Under the pieces are notes generated by a model, which was not told the DNA's origin, searched no databases, and saw only the letters and a list, made by a program, of their open reading frames with translations. Positions 46,711 through 57,527 of a stretch of 64,000 nucleotides of DNA are shown here, piece by piece. The stretch is from the NCBI GenBank assembly GCA_009768935.1, contig WESA01000005.1, positions 33,701 to 97,700 on the forward strand, in the 5' to 3' direction. The translations under genes were made by a program, and so were the position numbers. The stretch is from Rectinema subterraneum (GTDB lineage Bacteria > Spirochaetota > Spirochaetia > Treponematales > Rectinemataceae). Every line of letters starts with the position of its first letter. Within the stretch, counting starts at the first letter, position 1.

Positions 46711-47358
46711 TCACAGCGCTTTGTGGCAGAACCACCAGTCGTATCCGTCGTACTCCTTGAGGCGGGTAGCGGCTTCAGTAACGGTTTTAGCCGGAGAGAT
46801 AATCACGCGATCCTTGATGAGTTCGTTATTGGGCCAGTTAGCAGGGACTGCTACATTATTTTTGTCGGCGACCTGGAGTGCTTTTACCGCACGCAGGACT
46901 TCTTCCATATTGCGTCCGATTTCCTGTGGATAGTAGATGACAAGGCGTACTTTGCTCTGTGGATCGACAACGAATACCGCGCGAACGGTGTTGGTGCCTT
47001 TGCCGGGGTGCAACATGCCGAGTGCGTTGGCAATGCTGTCATTCGCCGCGGCGATGGGGAAAGTGATTTCTACTCCGAGCTTTTCCTTGATCCACTCGAT
47101 CCATTTGATGTGGCTGAACACCTGGTCGACCGACATGCCAATAAGCTTGACGCCGAGTTTTTCGAATTCGGGCATGAGGCGCTGGAAGCCGACGAATTCG
47201 GTTGTGCAGACGGGCGTAAAGTCTGCCGGGTGGCTGAATAGAACGAACCAGCGCCCCTTGAGGTCGCCAGGCAGGTTCATGACGCCCTGTGTCGTCTGCA
47301 GGGTAAGGGTCGGGAAATCGTCTCCGAGCAATGGCATGTGGAAGTTTTGCTGTTCCAT
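46711..47358 (-). CDS. Peroxiredoxin, Prx6 (1-Cys) type
   Basis: A 215-residue peroxiredoxin. The peroxidatic Cys51 lies in [12 protein letters not shown], and the Prx6 subgroup features [27 protein letters not shown] and [12 protein letters not shown] are all present. A second cysteine close to the C-terminus (Cys211, in FCHKAL) may resolve the sulfenic acid, as in archaeal members. It reduces hydroperoxides. The ATG follows AAGGAGATTC. A nearby thioredoxin-like gene could serve it as the electron donor. Confidence 0.95.
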   Translation of the reverse strand: MEQQNFHMPLLGDDFPTLTLQTTQGVMNLPGDLKGRWFVLFSHPADFTPVCTTEFVGFQRLMPEFEKLGVKLIGMSVDQVFSHIKWIEWIKEKLGVEITFPIAAANDSIANALGMLHPGKGTNTVRAVFVVDPQSKVRLVIYYPQEIGRNMEEVLRAVKALQVADKNNVAVPANWPNNELIKDRVIISPAKTVTEAATRLKEYDGYDWWFCHKAL

Positions 47359-47635
47359 TTTGAATCTCCTTGATAGATGAGATAGGGCCGGCTCGATGCC
47401 GGTCCAGCGCTGCTGAACATCGTCTCTGCCAATAATGCAGCAACTTGTTCAGCGAAGCGCTTGGGCTTACATGTGTCACAAGCAACCATTGGATATATAG
47501 CAAATATTGTGCCAAAATTTCAGTATTAATGAGAAAATGGCAATAATTCTATTTATTTCATGTTTTATAATGGATTATAAAAAGAATACAAGCACGCGCG
47601 CCTTTCAAAAAACCACTGAAAATTGATTTTTCGGA

Positions 47636-47694
47636 TTGACGATAACGATATTTCGGTGTATATTGACTATATGTCGTTTAATAACGATATTTCG
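47636..47694 (+). promoter_or_regulatory. Promoter and direct repeats at the sigma-54 activator gene
   Basis: TTGACG (47636-47641) and TATATT (47659-47664) are 17 bases apart. The 14-base sequence ATAACGATATTTCG occurs at 47642-47655, within the spacer, and again at 47681-47694 inside the gene. The ATG at 47671 falls about where transcription should start, so no leader exists. Confidence 0.6.
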
Positions 47695-49269
47695 TTGCAA
47701 CGGCGTCCGGATGCCCAGCCACTCGAGCTGCTCAGCCCCGAACGCACGATGGAGATTGTGCTCGAGGCTCTTCGGGAGCTTGTTGAATATGAGCTTGCTG
47801 TGGTAATGAGGCTCGAAGCGCCGGATCGACTTGTGGTGCGCAAGGCTGTCGGACCACTCTATACGCCGCGCCTCGAAGGGTATTCAATCTCGCTCACCCG
47901 GCGCCAGGACATCGCTCGCCTGCTCGAACATAAGGAACCAAAGCTCTTTGGTGAGCACGAAGCACATATTGATACCTACTACGATATTCTCGATCTGCCT
48001 AATGGACACTCCTGTCTGGTAGCGCCCCTCTATATCGAATCCACGCTGATTGGGCTTTTGACGCTGGATCATCGGGCATGCAATCGATTCAGTCCTTCTA
48101 TTGTGCGCTTTATTTCGACAATCTCCAAGCTTATTTCTGTGTCGATGGTGCAATCGGATGCTTCTCGTTCGCTCATGGAAAAGACGCGGGAGCTTACCGA
48201 AGAGCGCAATCGTCTTCTGGACGAATCAGCGGATGCATTCAGGGATCTGGTTGGCGTTTCGGCTGTCTGGCGGCGCGTTCTTGATGCAGTTCGGCTTGTG
48301 GCAGTCGCCGATGTGCCTGTCTTGCTGACCGGAGAAACAGGAACGGGGAAAGAACAGGTAGCGCGCAAAATTCATCAGCTGTCGCATCGTGCTTCTGGCC
48401 CTTTTATCGCAGTAAACTGCTCGGCACTGGTTTCGAGCCTGGCGGAGAGCGAGCTTTTCGGGCACGAGAAAGGTGCCTTCTCCGGCGCAGTCGCAATGCG
48501 CCGTGGGCGATTCGAGCTGGCCGATGGAGGAACACTCTTTCTTGACGAAATCGGCGACCTTCCTCTCGAATTGCAGCCAAAACTGCTCCGCGTTCTTCAG
48601 GACGGTAAATTCGAGCGTGTGGGAGGCGAGCATTCAGTCGCGGTGGATGTGAGAATCATCGCTGCGACAAATATCGATCTCGAGTCAGCGATTGCCGCCG
48701 GAAAATTCCGCGAGGACCTATGGTATCGGCTTCATGTATTTCCCATCCATTTGCCGCCGCTGCGCGAGCGCGACGAAGATGCCGCATTGCTAGCAGAGTA
48801 TTTCGTATCACAGATCCGTCGACGGCCTGGCTTTGAGTCTCTGGCTCTTTCTCCTTCTGCGATAGAGCGGATTCTGGCAACCGAATGGCGTGGGAATGTC
48901 CGTGAGCTCCGAAATGCTATAGAACGTGCGGCCATCCTGGCTCGGGGAGGTAGTATTTTTGCTGAACATCTTGTGCCAGCAACCAATGCTTACCAGGCCC
49001 GCCAAGCTCAAGGAGCATACCAGGCCGATAGCGCTGCCACCTCAGCTTCAACAGCTATTTCTGAGCCGTCTTCAATGTATTTCCCACCTCTTGATGATGC
49101 CTTGCGAGCCCACATCATTGCTGCGCTCAAAAAATCAGGGGGAAAAATCTATGGTTCAAATGGCGCTGCATCCCTTTTAGGCATGAAGCCGACAACCTTG
49201 CAAAGCAAAATGAAAAAGCTTGGCATTCGCAGCAGCAGCTTTTCTGCGCCACCTGATACAAAGCCATAG
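47671..49269 (+). CDS. NorR-like sigma-54-dependent activator with GAF domain
   Basis: A 532-residue activator: GAF domain about residues 25-165 ([20 protein letters not shown]), AAA+ domain about 195-425 with Walker A GETGTGKE, the sigma-54 loop GAFSGA (normally GAFTGA), Walker [15 protein letters not shown] and R finger region, then a Fis-type HTH near residue 490 ([21 protein letters not shown]). The Ser for Thr change is a known conservative variant. The layout matches NorR, which senses NO through its GAF domain, but ligand residues are not evident. Neighbouring peroxiredoxin and amino-acid transporter genes give two different hints for its targets. Confidence 0.9.
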   Translation: MSFNNDISLQRRPDAQPLELLSPERTMEIVLEALRELVEYELAVVMRLEAPDRLVVRKAVGPLYTPRLEGYSISLTRRQDIARLLEHKEPKLFGEHEAHIDTYYDILDLPNGHSCLVAPLYIESTLIGLLTLDHRACNRFSPSIVRFISTISKLISVSMVQSDASRSLMEKTRELTEERNRLLDESADAFRDLVGVSAVWRRVLDAVRLVAVADVPVLLTGETGTGKEQVARKIHQLSHRASGPFIAVNCSALVSSLAESELFGHEKGAFSGAVAMRRGRFELADGGTLFLDEIGDLPLELQPKLLRVLQDGKFERVGGEHSVAVDVRIIAATNIDLESAIAAGKFREDLWYRLHVFPIHLPPLRERDEDAALLAEYFVSQIRRRPGFESLALSPSAIERILATEWRGNVRELRNAIERAAILARGGSIFAEHLVPATNAYQARQAQGAYQADSAATSASTAISEPSSMYFPPLDDALRAHIIAALKKSGGKIYGSNGAASLLGMKPTTLQSKMKKLGIRSSSFSAPPDTKP

Positions 49270-49441
49270 AGAAGTACGCGGGACCATAGAGTTTTTGGGC
49301 ATGCGCGGCTTTGCGCGTGCGCTGCTTCGTGCACTCGCGGTTTCAATATTTATGCTGCATTCTTGACACTATATGCAAATCGCCATATCCTCACTATAAA
49401 ACCATTCAGCCTACGGCTGTTTGGGCAAAAGGAGCATGCAT

Positions 49442-50203
49442 ATGAAGAAATCATGGCCTGTTTTCGCTTCGGTCATTCTGATTGCAATCGTTGCGCTTGG
49501 CGTTACAAGTCTTTCATCTTGTGCAAAAAAAACCACTAAGATCACGGTCGCAACCGATGCTACGTGGCCGCCCATGGAGTATGTCGACGAAAACAAGAAC
49601 ATCGTTGGATTCGATATCGACCTCGTGAATGAAGTAGCAAAAGCTGCGGGCTTTGAAGTCGAAATCAAGAACACCGCATGGGACGGCATTTTCGCAGGTC
49701 TCGCCGCGGGCAATTATCAAGCCATCGCGTCCTCGGTTACGGTTACCGACGAGCGCAAGGCCACGATGGACTTCTCCGAGCCCTATGTGAACGCTGGCCA
49801 GGTTCTTGTCGTGCGCAAAAATACCACTGGCGTTACTACTCTTGCTGACATGATCGGCAAGAAAGTCGGCGCTCAGATTGGTACCACAGGCGCCATCGAA
49901 GTCGGCAAAGTGCAGGGAGTCGAGCTCAAGACCTACGATGAAGTCGGTCTTGCGTTCGAAGATCTCGCAAATGGAAATATCGACGGCGTCGTTGCTGATT
50001 CGCCCATTGCAGCCAATTTCGCGCTCCAGAATGCTTCCTATAAAGAGAAACTCATGATCGTCGGCAAGCCCTTCACTGATGAATGGCTCGCCTTTGCCTT
50101 CAAGAAAGGCGATACCAAGACGCAGAAGCTCTTCAATGATGGTCTTGCTAAGGTCAAATCATCCGGAAAACTCGACGAACTCGTAAAGAAGTGGCTGCAA
50201 TAG
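49442..50203 (+). CDS. Polar amino-acid ABC transporter, substrate-binding lipoprotein
   Basis: The ATG at 49442 sits seven bases after AGGAG and starts a 253-residue protein. Residues 1-27 are a lipoprotein signal with SLSSC (Cys27). The mature part is a family 3 solute-binding protein: ATDATWPPMEYVDENKNIVG, FDIDLVNEVA, WDGIFAGLAAGNYQAI and TDERKATMDFSEPY. These are typical of glutamine, glutamate or cystine binders. It starts the binding-permease-ATPase operon; the permease follows two bases on. Confidence 0.92.
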   Translation: MKKSWPVFASVILIAIVALGVTSLSSCAKKTTKITVATDATWPPMEYVDENKNIVGFDIDLVNEVAKAAGFEVEIKNTAWDGIFAGLAAGNYQAIASSVTVTDERKATMDFSEPYVNAGQVLVVRKNTTGVTTLADMIGKKVGAQIGTTGAIEVGKVQGVELKTYDEVGLAFEDLANGNIDGVVADSPIAANFALQNASYKEKLMIVGKPFTDEWLAFAFKKGDTKTQKLFNDGLAKVKSSGKLDELVKKWLQ

Positions 50204-50204
50204 G

Positions 50205-51029
50205 ATGATGAAGGGCTCTCCTCTCTCCGGACGGGACTCGAAAAATCCCAACCAGACAACTATCAATGTCACCGACGGCACCCTCATCCCGCTCAAGGAT
50301 GAGGGGAGCCTTTTGTCGGCATGGAATATATCGTTTTTCGGAGCAGTGGCGTTGCTCGTTATCCTCCCGCTGTTCAGCCCCGACCCCTACCTGCGCATCC
50401 TTTCATTCGTCCCGGACGGGCTTGTCGCGACGTTCTCCGTCACCCTCATTTCGATTTTCTTCGCGCTGTTGATCGGGCTGTTCGCGGGCCTCGGGCGCAT
50501 TTCGCAAAAGCTGTTTATCAACCGTATTGCCACGGTGTATGTTGAAGTGATTCGCGGCATTCCTCTGCTTGTGCAGCTGTTCTACATCTATTACGCGCTT
50601 GGCCCACTCCTCAGGCTGAAAGGGCCCCCTGCCGCCATTCTTGCCATGTCGATCTGCTACGGAGCGTACATGGCCGAGATTTTCCGCGCCGGTATGCAGG
50701 CAATCCCAAAGGGGCAGATGGAAGCCGCCCTTGCGCTTGGCATGTCCCGCTCCATGGCGATGCGCAAAATCATTATTCCCCAGACTATCAGGATTATCCT
50801 GCCGCCTATCGGGAATGAGTTCATCGCGCTCCTCAAGGACTCATCTCTGGTCTCAATCCTTGCAGTCTCGGATCTACTGCGCCGAGGGCGGGAATATGCA
50901 TCGACTTCATTCAGGTATTTCGAGAGTTATACAATAATTGCGCTCATTTACCTTGTGATGACGCTCTTTTTCTCGCGTCTTGTGGGAATGATGGAAGAAA
51001 GGCTGAGGCATCGTGGAAAAGTACATTGA
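50205..51029 (+). CDS. Polar amino-acid ABC transporter, permease
   Basis: A 274-residue inner-membrane permease of the HisMQ type. After a polar N-terminal 40 residues it has about five helices and the EAA loop [21 protein letters not shown] for contact with the ATPase. Only one permease gene is present, so a homodimer is likely. It overlaps the ATPase gene by 17 bases. Two adjacent ATG codons give a choice of start. The N-terminus is longer than in most homologues. Confidence 0.92.
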   Translation: MMKGSPLSGRDSKNPNQTTINVTDGTLIPLKDEGSLLSAWNISFFGAVALLVILPLFSPDPYLRILSFVPDGLVATFSVTLISIFFALLIGLFAGLGRISQKLFINRIATVYVEVIRGIPLLVQLFYIYYALGPLLRLKGPPAAILAMSICYGAYMAEIFRAGMQAIPKGQMEAALALGMSRSMAMRKIIIPQTIRIILPPIGNEFIALLKDSSLVSILAVSDLLRRGREYASTSFRYFESYTIIALIYLVMTLFFSRLVGMMEERLRHRGKVH

Positions 51030-51744
51030 AATAAACAACGCTGTAAAAAGCTTCGGCTCTGTGAAGGCGCTCTGTGGAGTCAGCCTTACCGTGAAAAAAG
51101 GCGAAGTGGTCCTCGTCATTGGACCTTCGGGCTCGGGCAAGAGTACGCTTCTACGCTCAGTCAACCGCCTGGAGCGCCTCGATTCCGGCGAAATTTTCAT
51201 TGATGGCGAGAGCGTCACCGACCCGAATGCCGATATCCGCCATATCCGCGAAGAAGTCGGCATGGTCTTCCAGAGCTTCAATCTTTTTCCGCACCTGACC
51301 GTGATCGACAATATCACCCTTGCGCCTATCACTGTGCTTAAAAAAACCAAGGACGAAGCAATCGACCAGGCACGCAGCCTCCTTGCAAAAGTCGGTCTCT
51401 CCGATAAAGAAAAAGCCTGGCCCGAACAGCTTTCCGGCGGCCAGCAGCAGCGCGTCGCCATCGCTCGCGCCCTCGCCATGAACCCGAAGGTCATGCTCTT
51501 CGACGAGCCGACCAGCGCTCTCGACCCCGAGATGATCAAGGAAGTCCTCGATGTCATGACCGAGCTCGCGCGCGAAGGCATGACCATGCTCGTCGTCTCC
51601 CACGAAATGGGCTTTGCACGGGCCGCCGCGAACCGCATCATTTTCATGGATGCTGGTCAGATTGTCGAAGAAGCCCCGCCCGAAACGTTTTTTACGTCGC
51701 CGCGCGAAGAGCGCACGCGGAAGTTTTTGGAGCATATTCTGTAA
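51013..51744 (+). CDS. Polar amino-acid ABC transporter, ATP-binding protein
   Basis: A 243-residue ATPase of the GlnQ type: Walker [14 protein letters not shown]-loop [12 protein letters not shown], signature [15 protein letters not shown], Walker [13 protein letters not shown] and the switch histidine in VVSHEMGFA. It powers import by the neighbouring binding protein and permease. It ends the operon, and an intrinsic terminator follows at 51765. Confidence 0.95.
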   Translation: MEKYIEINNAVKSFGSVKALCGVSLTVKKGEVVLVIGPSGSGKSTLLRSVNRLERLDSGEIFIDGESVTDPNADIRHIREEVGMVFQSFNLFPHLTVIDNITLAPITVLKKTKDEAIDQARSLLAKVGLSDKEKAWPEQLSGGQQQRVAIARALAMNPKVMLFDEPTSALDPEMIKEVLDVMTELAREGMTMLVVSHEMGFARAAANRIIFMDAGQIVEEAPPETFFTSPREERTRKFLEHIL

Positions 51745-51764
51745 GCATCTCCGCAGGAACATGC

Positions 51765-51792
51765 GCCGCCGGTTCCAGCCAGCGGCTTTTTT
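51765..51792 (+). terminator. Terminator of the amino-acid ABC operon
   Basis: GCCGC and GCGGC form a stem around a 12-base loop, followed by six T residues, about 20 bases after the ATPase stop. Confidence 0.65.
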
Positions 51793-51817
51793 ATTTGCAG
51801 AAGACCCAATCGATGGT

Positions 51818-52273
51818 CTATTCTTTTGCAACCTTTACTTCGATATCGGTATCGGCGCGGATATTGTCGGTAACCGGGCAGCGGTTTTCGGTTTCCTTCA
51901 TCCATTCTTCGATCTGGGCGTCGGTAGCGTCTTCGAAGTCGGGCGTGATATTCACCATAATCTTTTGAAAGCCCGCTCGCTCTTCGAAAGAGCAACCGAG
52001 GAATGTGCATGGATTCATGACGCCTTCGATTCTCACCTTCATGCCGTGAAGAGTGAGACCTTTCTGCCTGGCAACTTCGTGGCCGGTGACATTGAGGCAC
52101 CCGGCAAGAGCCATAAGCAGCACTTGTACCGGGGATGGACCCTGATCAGTCCCGCCCAAGGATTTCGGCTCATCTATTGCAAGCTCGAATTTCCCAGCGC
52201 GCAGATTGATCTTCGTAGGGTTCTCGCTCTTTCCCGTAATGAGAACTTTCATTTCCCGCTTTGATGTTTCCAT
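51818..52273 (-). CDS. OsmC/Ohr-family protein
   Basis: A 151-residue OsmC-type protein with the two conserved cysteines: Cys59 in ALAGCLNVT and Cys132 in NRCPVTDN. These form the peroxide-reducing pair in OsmC and Ohr enzymes. Residues QGPSPVQVLLMALAG and GVMNPCTFLGC add two more cysteines that are not typical. It likely protects against organic peroxides; YhfA-like members have other roles. GGAG lies before the ATG. Its promoter overlaps a 12-bp inverted repeat (52288-52317). Confidence 0.88.
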   Translation of the reverse strand: METSKREMKVLITGKSENPTKINLRAGKFELAIDEPKSLGGTDQGPSPVQVLLMALAGCLNVTGHEVARQKGLTLHGMKVRIEGVMNPCTFLGCSFEERAGFQKIMVNITPDFEDATDAQIEEWMKETENRCPVTDNIRADTDIEVKVAKE

Positions 52274-52287
52274 ATTGAACTCCTTCG

Positions 52288-52331
52288 AAATATCTATATA
52301 TAATAATATAGATATTTTTATAAAAAATCAA
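52288..52331 (-). promoter_or_regulatory. osmC promoter with a 12-bp inverted repeat
   Basis: On the minus strand TTGATT (52326-52331) and TATTAT (52303-52308) are 17 bases apart. AAATATCTATAT (52288-52299) and its exact complement (52306-52317) form a dyad with a 6-base gap that covers the -10 and start region. A repressor bound there would block transcription. Confidence 0.6.
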
Positions 52332-52455
52332 ATAGTGCATAGGAAATCCGGGCATTCTGAAGCAAGTCTGCAGCATATGTGTATCTGCGCTCTATTATCA
52401 GGTCCCCTTCATTTACCCAAGGCTTAAAGAACCTGACATTCCCGTAGGCCGAGCT

Positions 52456-52483
52456 TTGCTCAATAAGCTTCACCTGCTATACT
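52456..52483 (+). promoter_or_regulatory. Promoter of tldD-tldE
   Basis: TTGCTC (52456-52461) and TATACT (52478-52483) are 16 bases apart; the -10 is extended by TGC. AAAAGGAG follows 10 bases later, ahead of the ATG at 52504. Confidence 0.55.
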
Positions 52484-52503
52484 ATTCATTAAAAGGAGCC
52501 TCC

Positions 52504-53967
52504 ATGCCCAAAAGAACACACAGTCCATTTCTGCTCGAGGCCAAGCCTGTTCTGGGCGAGGTCATCGAGCACCTCAAACCTTGGTTCGACTATATCAGCG
52601 TGCTCGCCACTGACGACCGGGGCCTTTCGTATTTTGCACTCCCCGGCGAAACGCGCACCGCTGAGCCTATGTGGGTGCAGCGGGGTTTTGTTTTCAGAGC
52701 GCAGCGCGAAGGCAAGGTTGCTGAATATGCGTGCGCTGTTCTGCCTGGAGCCGCACAGGAAAGTGTCTCTTTCGCATCCACCCGTTCTCGCGCGAGCGCT
52801 TCAGCAATCGAGATCGCAGATGCCGTGCGCGCTCGCCTCGACAGTCTGCTTGCCGATCCCACACTTATAGCATTCCCGCAGATTGCGGATGAACCAGCCG
52901 CTGCCGAATTTCTCGGCGAAATCGAGGAAGACCCTTTCACTGCTGACCCCGAGGATGTGCTGAGCCGCCTGGCTGTCCTGCGCGAGAAGCTCACCGACGG
53001 TAAAGTAGTCGTCATGGCGCAGTCGCGCTATGAATGCGTTGATGTATCGCGGCTTTTTCTTTCGCCAAACCGCTCGCTCATGCAAAGCTTCTTGTGGTCG
53101 CAGGCCTATCTGTTTGGCGTAGCCCGTCGCGGCCAGATGTCGAAAATGTCTTACAGGCCCGCTTCCGGCAGAAAAGGCCTCGAAATTTTGCGCGGGCTCG
53201 AAACCTCTGTCCCCGAGCTTGCACAAGAACTTGCCGACCTTCTCGAAGCGGTGCCCATGGAGCCTGGCGAATACGAAGTCATCCTCGATCCGGACATGGC
53301 AGGGACGCTTGCACACGAAGCCTTCGGCCATGGCGTCGAAACCGATATGTTTTTCAAAAAACGCGCCAAGGCATTGGAATATCTTGGCAAGCGCGTCGGT
53401 TCCGACCTTGTGACCATGTACGATGGTGCCGCTGGCGTCGATCAGACCGGCTCGTACCTCTTCGATGATGAAGGCACGCTCGCCACCAAAACTTGTGTCA
53501 TCGAAAACGGCATTCTCAAGGGCGGCATTTCGGACACGCTCTCGGCGCTCGCGCTTGGAATTCCGCGCACAGGCAACGGCCGGCGCGAAGCATATTCCCA
53601 CAAGGCCTACGCGCGCATGACGAACACCTATTTCGCGCCGGGAACTTCGACACTCGAAGAGATGATCGCATCGGTCAAGCACGGCTGGCAGCTCTCCCAA
53701 CTCAATTCGGGCATGGAAGATCCGCGTAACTGGGGCATTCAGCTCATCTGCATGGTCGGGCGCGAGATCAAAGACGGCAAATACACTGGCCGCGTCGCGA
53801 GCCCCGTCGTCTGCTCGGGCTATGTCCCCGATGTGCTCTCTGCGGTGAGCATGGTATCGAGCGATTTTGAGCTTGGAGGGTCTGGTGCCTGCGGCAAGGG
53901 TCACAAGGAATACGCAAAGGTCTCGTCCGGCGGGCCGTATGTCAAAACAAGAATGAGGTTAGGATGA
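52504..53967 (+). CDS. tldD: TldD-family metalloprotease subunit
   Basis: From the ATG at 52504 the protein has 487 residues. The metal-binding helix is LAHEAFGHGVETDM, with His271, Glu272 and His276 of the HExxxH motif. C-terminal family stretches are VIENGILKGGISDTLSALALG, GTSTLEEMI and VSMVSSDFELGG. TldD and TldE form a heterodimeric protease that degrades unfolded peptides and matures microcin B17 in E. coli. The tldE gene overlaps the stop by four bases. An upstream frame start at 52456 has no support. Confidence 0.93.
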   Translation: MPKRTHSPFLLEAKPVLGEVIEHLKPWFDYISVLATDDRGLSYFALPGETRTAEPMWVQRGFVFRAQREGKVAEYACAVLPGAAQESVSFASTRSRASASAIEIADAVRARLDSLLADPTLIAFPQIADEPAAAEFLGEIEEDPFTADPEDVLSRLAVLREKLTDGKVVVMAQSRYECVDVSRLFLSPNRSLMQSFLWSQAYLFGVARRGQMSKMSYRPASGRKGLEILRGLETSVPELAQELADLLEAVPMEPGEYEVILDPDMAGTLAHEAFGHGVETDMFFKKRAKALEYLGKRVGSDLVTMYDGAAGVDQTGSYLFDDEGTLATKTCVIENGILKGGISDTLSALALGIPRTGNGRREAYSHKAYARMTNTYFAPGTSTLEEMIASVKHGWQLSQLNSGMEDPRNWGIQLICMVGREIKDGKYTGRVASPVVCSGYVPDVLSAVSMVSSDFELGGSGACGKGHKEYAKVSSGGPYVKTRMRLG

Positions 53968-55415
53968 TGATTGCTACAATTCGCGAGGCGATCGCCTCCA
54001 TCAATGCTCATGACACAATAAAAATCTCTGACTGGCGCCTTGTCGAGCGCAGGCTCGAGCGCCAGGAGCGCTATTATGTAGCCAGCAAGGCCGAACAGGC
54101 CCGTGCAGTCGACGAAACGCTGTATTCGCTTACGGTATATGTAGATACAATCGCAAGCGGGGCAGGCGGCTCGGGAGGCACAAGCAGCGGCGCAGGCACG
54201 GGCAGCCTTCCTAATGCCGCAAGCGGATCAGCAAGCTCAGCAGGCACGAACAACCCAAGCGCCTCGCCAGCCCTCAAAAAATTCCGCGGCGAAGCCACAA
54301 TCACCATCCAGCCCACCTTCTCCAGAGCAGAATGCGAGGCCAAAATACGGCAGGCCGCCTTTGCGGCTTCGAAATCGCGCAATCCCTGGTTCGAGTTGCC
54401 CGAACCCTCAGCACCCAAAACCTCCGTCCCTGTATCCGGATTTGAAGCTCTGTCCCCAGCGGAGCGCATCGAAACGGTCCGCCATGCATTTTTCTCAGCA
54501 GCAAACCGCTTTGGCGGCAATGCGCGCATCAACTCGCTCGAGCTTTTTATCACAAAAGAAACAAAGCGGCTCCTCAATTCGCGCGGCTTTGATTTTGCAT
54601 CGACCATATGGAGAGGTTACAGCGAATTCGTTGTCGAAGCGGACAGCTCCTCGGGCACTGTCGAGCTCTTTGATGATATTGAATTCTCAGAGCCCGATGC
54701 CTCCAGGCTTTCGGAAGCGATTGAAACCCGCCTTGCTCAGGTGCGCGATCGGGCACATGCCGCACCAATGCCTACTCTCCAGGGCCTTTCCGTCATCCTG
54801 CGCGGGAAAGAGGCCGAGGAAGTTTTTGGCTGGTTTTTCCACAACTCGCGCACGGAAATGATCTACTCCAAGGCTTCCGCGTTCGAGGCCGGCAAGAGCG
54901 TCCAGGAATCCGACAAAGGCGAAGCGCCCGTCGAGCCGCTCGATGTGTTTGCAGAGCCTGTAATTAGCGGCCTCCCCTCCTCTTCAGCCTTCGATGCGGA
55001 TGGCTTTCCGCTCGAGCGCACTGCGGTCATTGAAGATGGAATACTCAAGACGCTCATTGGCTCCATTCGCCATGCAGACTGGCTCGGCGTGCCTCGAAAA
55101 GGCGCATTCGGGCTCTTTTCGGTATCGCCGGGTACGATGAGCCTCGACGAGATGCACGCAGCGCCCTACCTTGAGCCAGTGATGTTCTCGGATTTCCGGC
55201 TGGATCCTGTAACTGGCGATTTCGGCGCAGAAGTGCGGCTCGCCTACTATTTCGACGGCGCAAAGGTCGTCCCCGTCACAGGCGGCTCGATCTCGGGCTC
55301 ACTGAGCGCGCTTCGTGCGGCAATGCGCCGCAGCAAAGAAGTGGGTCTGGCTGCCCATTCGCTCTGCCCGAAGGCTGTCATGCTCCAGGGCGTGATTATC
55401 ACCGGCGCTTGCTGA
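53964..55415 (+). CDS. tldE: TldE/PmbA-family protein
   Basis: A 483-residue partner of TldD. Family parts are KASAFEAGKSV, DVFAEPVISGLPSSSAFDADGF-like metal-free centre, ERTAVIEDGILKTLIGS and GTMSLDEM. It lacks the HExxxH motif, as TldE does. Residues 65-105 are a Gly/Ser/Ala-rich stretch (SGAGGSGGTSSGAG and onwards), absent from usual TldE and probably a loop insertion. The gene overlaps tldD by four bases. Both subunits are thus present and probably form the protease. Confidence 0.88.
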   Translation: MMIATIREAIASINAHDTIKISDWRLVERRLERQERYYVASKAEQARAVDETLYSLTVYVDTIASGAGGSGGTSSGAGTGSLPNAASGSASSAGTNNPSASPALKKFRGEATITIQPTFSRAECEAKIRQAAFAASKSRNPWFELPEPSAPKTSVPVSGFEALSPAERIETVRHAFFSAANRFGGNARINSLELFITKETKRLLNSRGFDFASTIWRGYSEFVVEADSSSGTVELFDDIEFSEPDASRLSEAIETRLAQVRDRAHAAPMPTLQGLSVILRGKEAEEVFGWFFHNSRTEMIYSKASAFEAGKSVQESDKGEAPVEPLDVFAEPVISGLPSSSAFDADGFPLERTAVIEDGILKTLIGSIRHADWLGVPRKGAFGLFSVSPGTMSLDEMHAAPYLEPVMFSDFRLDPVTGDFGAEVRLAYYFDGAKVVPVTGGSISGSLSALRAAMRRSKEVGLAAHSLCPKAVMLQGVIITGAC

Positions 55416-55458
55416 AACTTGGGTTTTCCGAGGCACCACAAAGCCCTCGGCCCGGATC

Positions 55459-56649
<1,191 letters not shown>

Positions 56650-56751
56650 TTGAGCCCTCTTTAGCTGGAATTTCTTGCCCGCCCGCAATTCGGATAACTC
56701 GGCGGGACCAGGCCACTTGGAAGATTTCTGCTGGTCTGGTTTTCTACGCAA

Positions 56752-56780
56752 GTGTAACGAGGACCTCAAATTTGGTCAAG
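56752..56780 (-). promoter_or_regulatory. Promoter of metK
   Basis: On the minus strand TTGACC and TACACT are 17 bases apart, about 100 bases upstream of the ATG. No SAM riboswitch consensus is seen in the leader. Confidence 0.6.
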
Positions 56781-56854
56781 TCGCGACCAATTCGCCGACT
56801 AAAATATTTCAATTTCATGCAAGTGAAGTCTCCTGAAAAACCCTGATTTTGCTT

Positions 56855-57418
56855 TCATGCGGCTTGAGCTGCATGGTTTGACACAATATGCTGCGCTCTC
56901 AGCAACCTGGAGATAAGGGAAACAAGCAGCGCAAAAAAGGCGCTCGCCGTCTTTCGCAAGAGCCTGCCCAGATTCATGACGAGGAACACCATCATGATCG
57001 TGCTTTCACTCGTCGCTTGCAGCCTAGTCATGATCCTGTCGAGGCTATAGCGCCGTTTGCCCTCGACCGCATTCCGCATCCGTTCATCCTGACGCGCAAT
57101 GCGCTGCTCCTCGCGCAGCTGCTTTTGATTCTTTGCGATATCCGACAAGGGCCTGCCGAGCTTCGGGCCTGACAGCCGTATCCCCCGCGCTTTGCAGTAC
57201 TGCAGATTCTCCTTCAGAATCAACGAGCCCAAGGCAACCCGTACCGATATCGCCGGTCTGCTGTTCTGCTCGACAAAGAGCGATGCATAGCAGGCTTCGA
57301 CCTCGTCCCATGGGATAAGATCAGTCAACCGCGCCCAGCGGTTGGCTCGCCGTAAGCTCCCGCCGAACACCATGTCAAACTTCTCGAATTCTGCTACCTT
57401 TTCCTTCTTTCGATACAT
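56855..57418 (-). pseudogene. Internally deleted IS5-type transposase
   Basis: The 187-residue frame fuses the N-terminal DUF772-like part of an IS5-family transposase (FEKFDMVFGGSLRRANRWARL, then SVRVALGSLILKE) directly to the C-terminal part (YCKARGIRLSGPKLGRPLSD, then RNAVEGKRRYSLDRIM). The central DDE catalytic core, about 200 residues, is missing and the join is in frame. It cannot be active alone, though ends could be moved by a full copy elsewhere. Terminal repeats were not resolved. Confidence 0.8.
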
Positions 57419-57527
57419 GGCTCGCCTTTCAAGTGCACGGGTGTTTGAAGCGTTGCCTTATTTTCTGTGCACTTTTGAGGCTTAGTATAGCATTTATTCT
57501 ATTATTAGAGGCTCTTTCAAAAGTCCC

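Noticed and set aside
49270..49441. Possible terminator after the sigma-54 activator
   Set aside because: Several GC-rich short inverted repeats near 49300 but no T-run after a stem.
56650..56854. SAM riboswitch ahead of metK
   Set aside because: The leader lacks the SAM-I and SAM-II core sequences.
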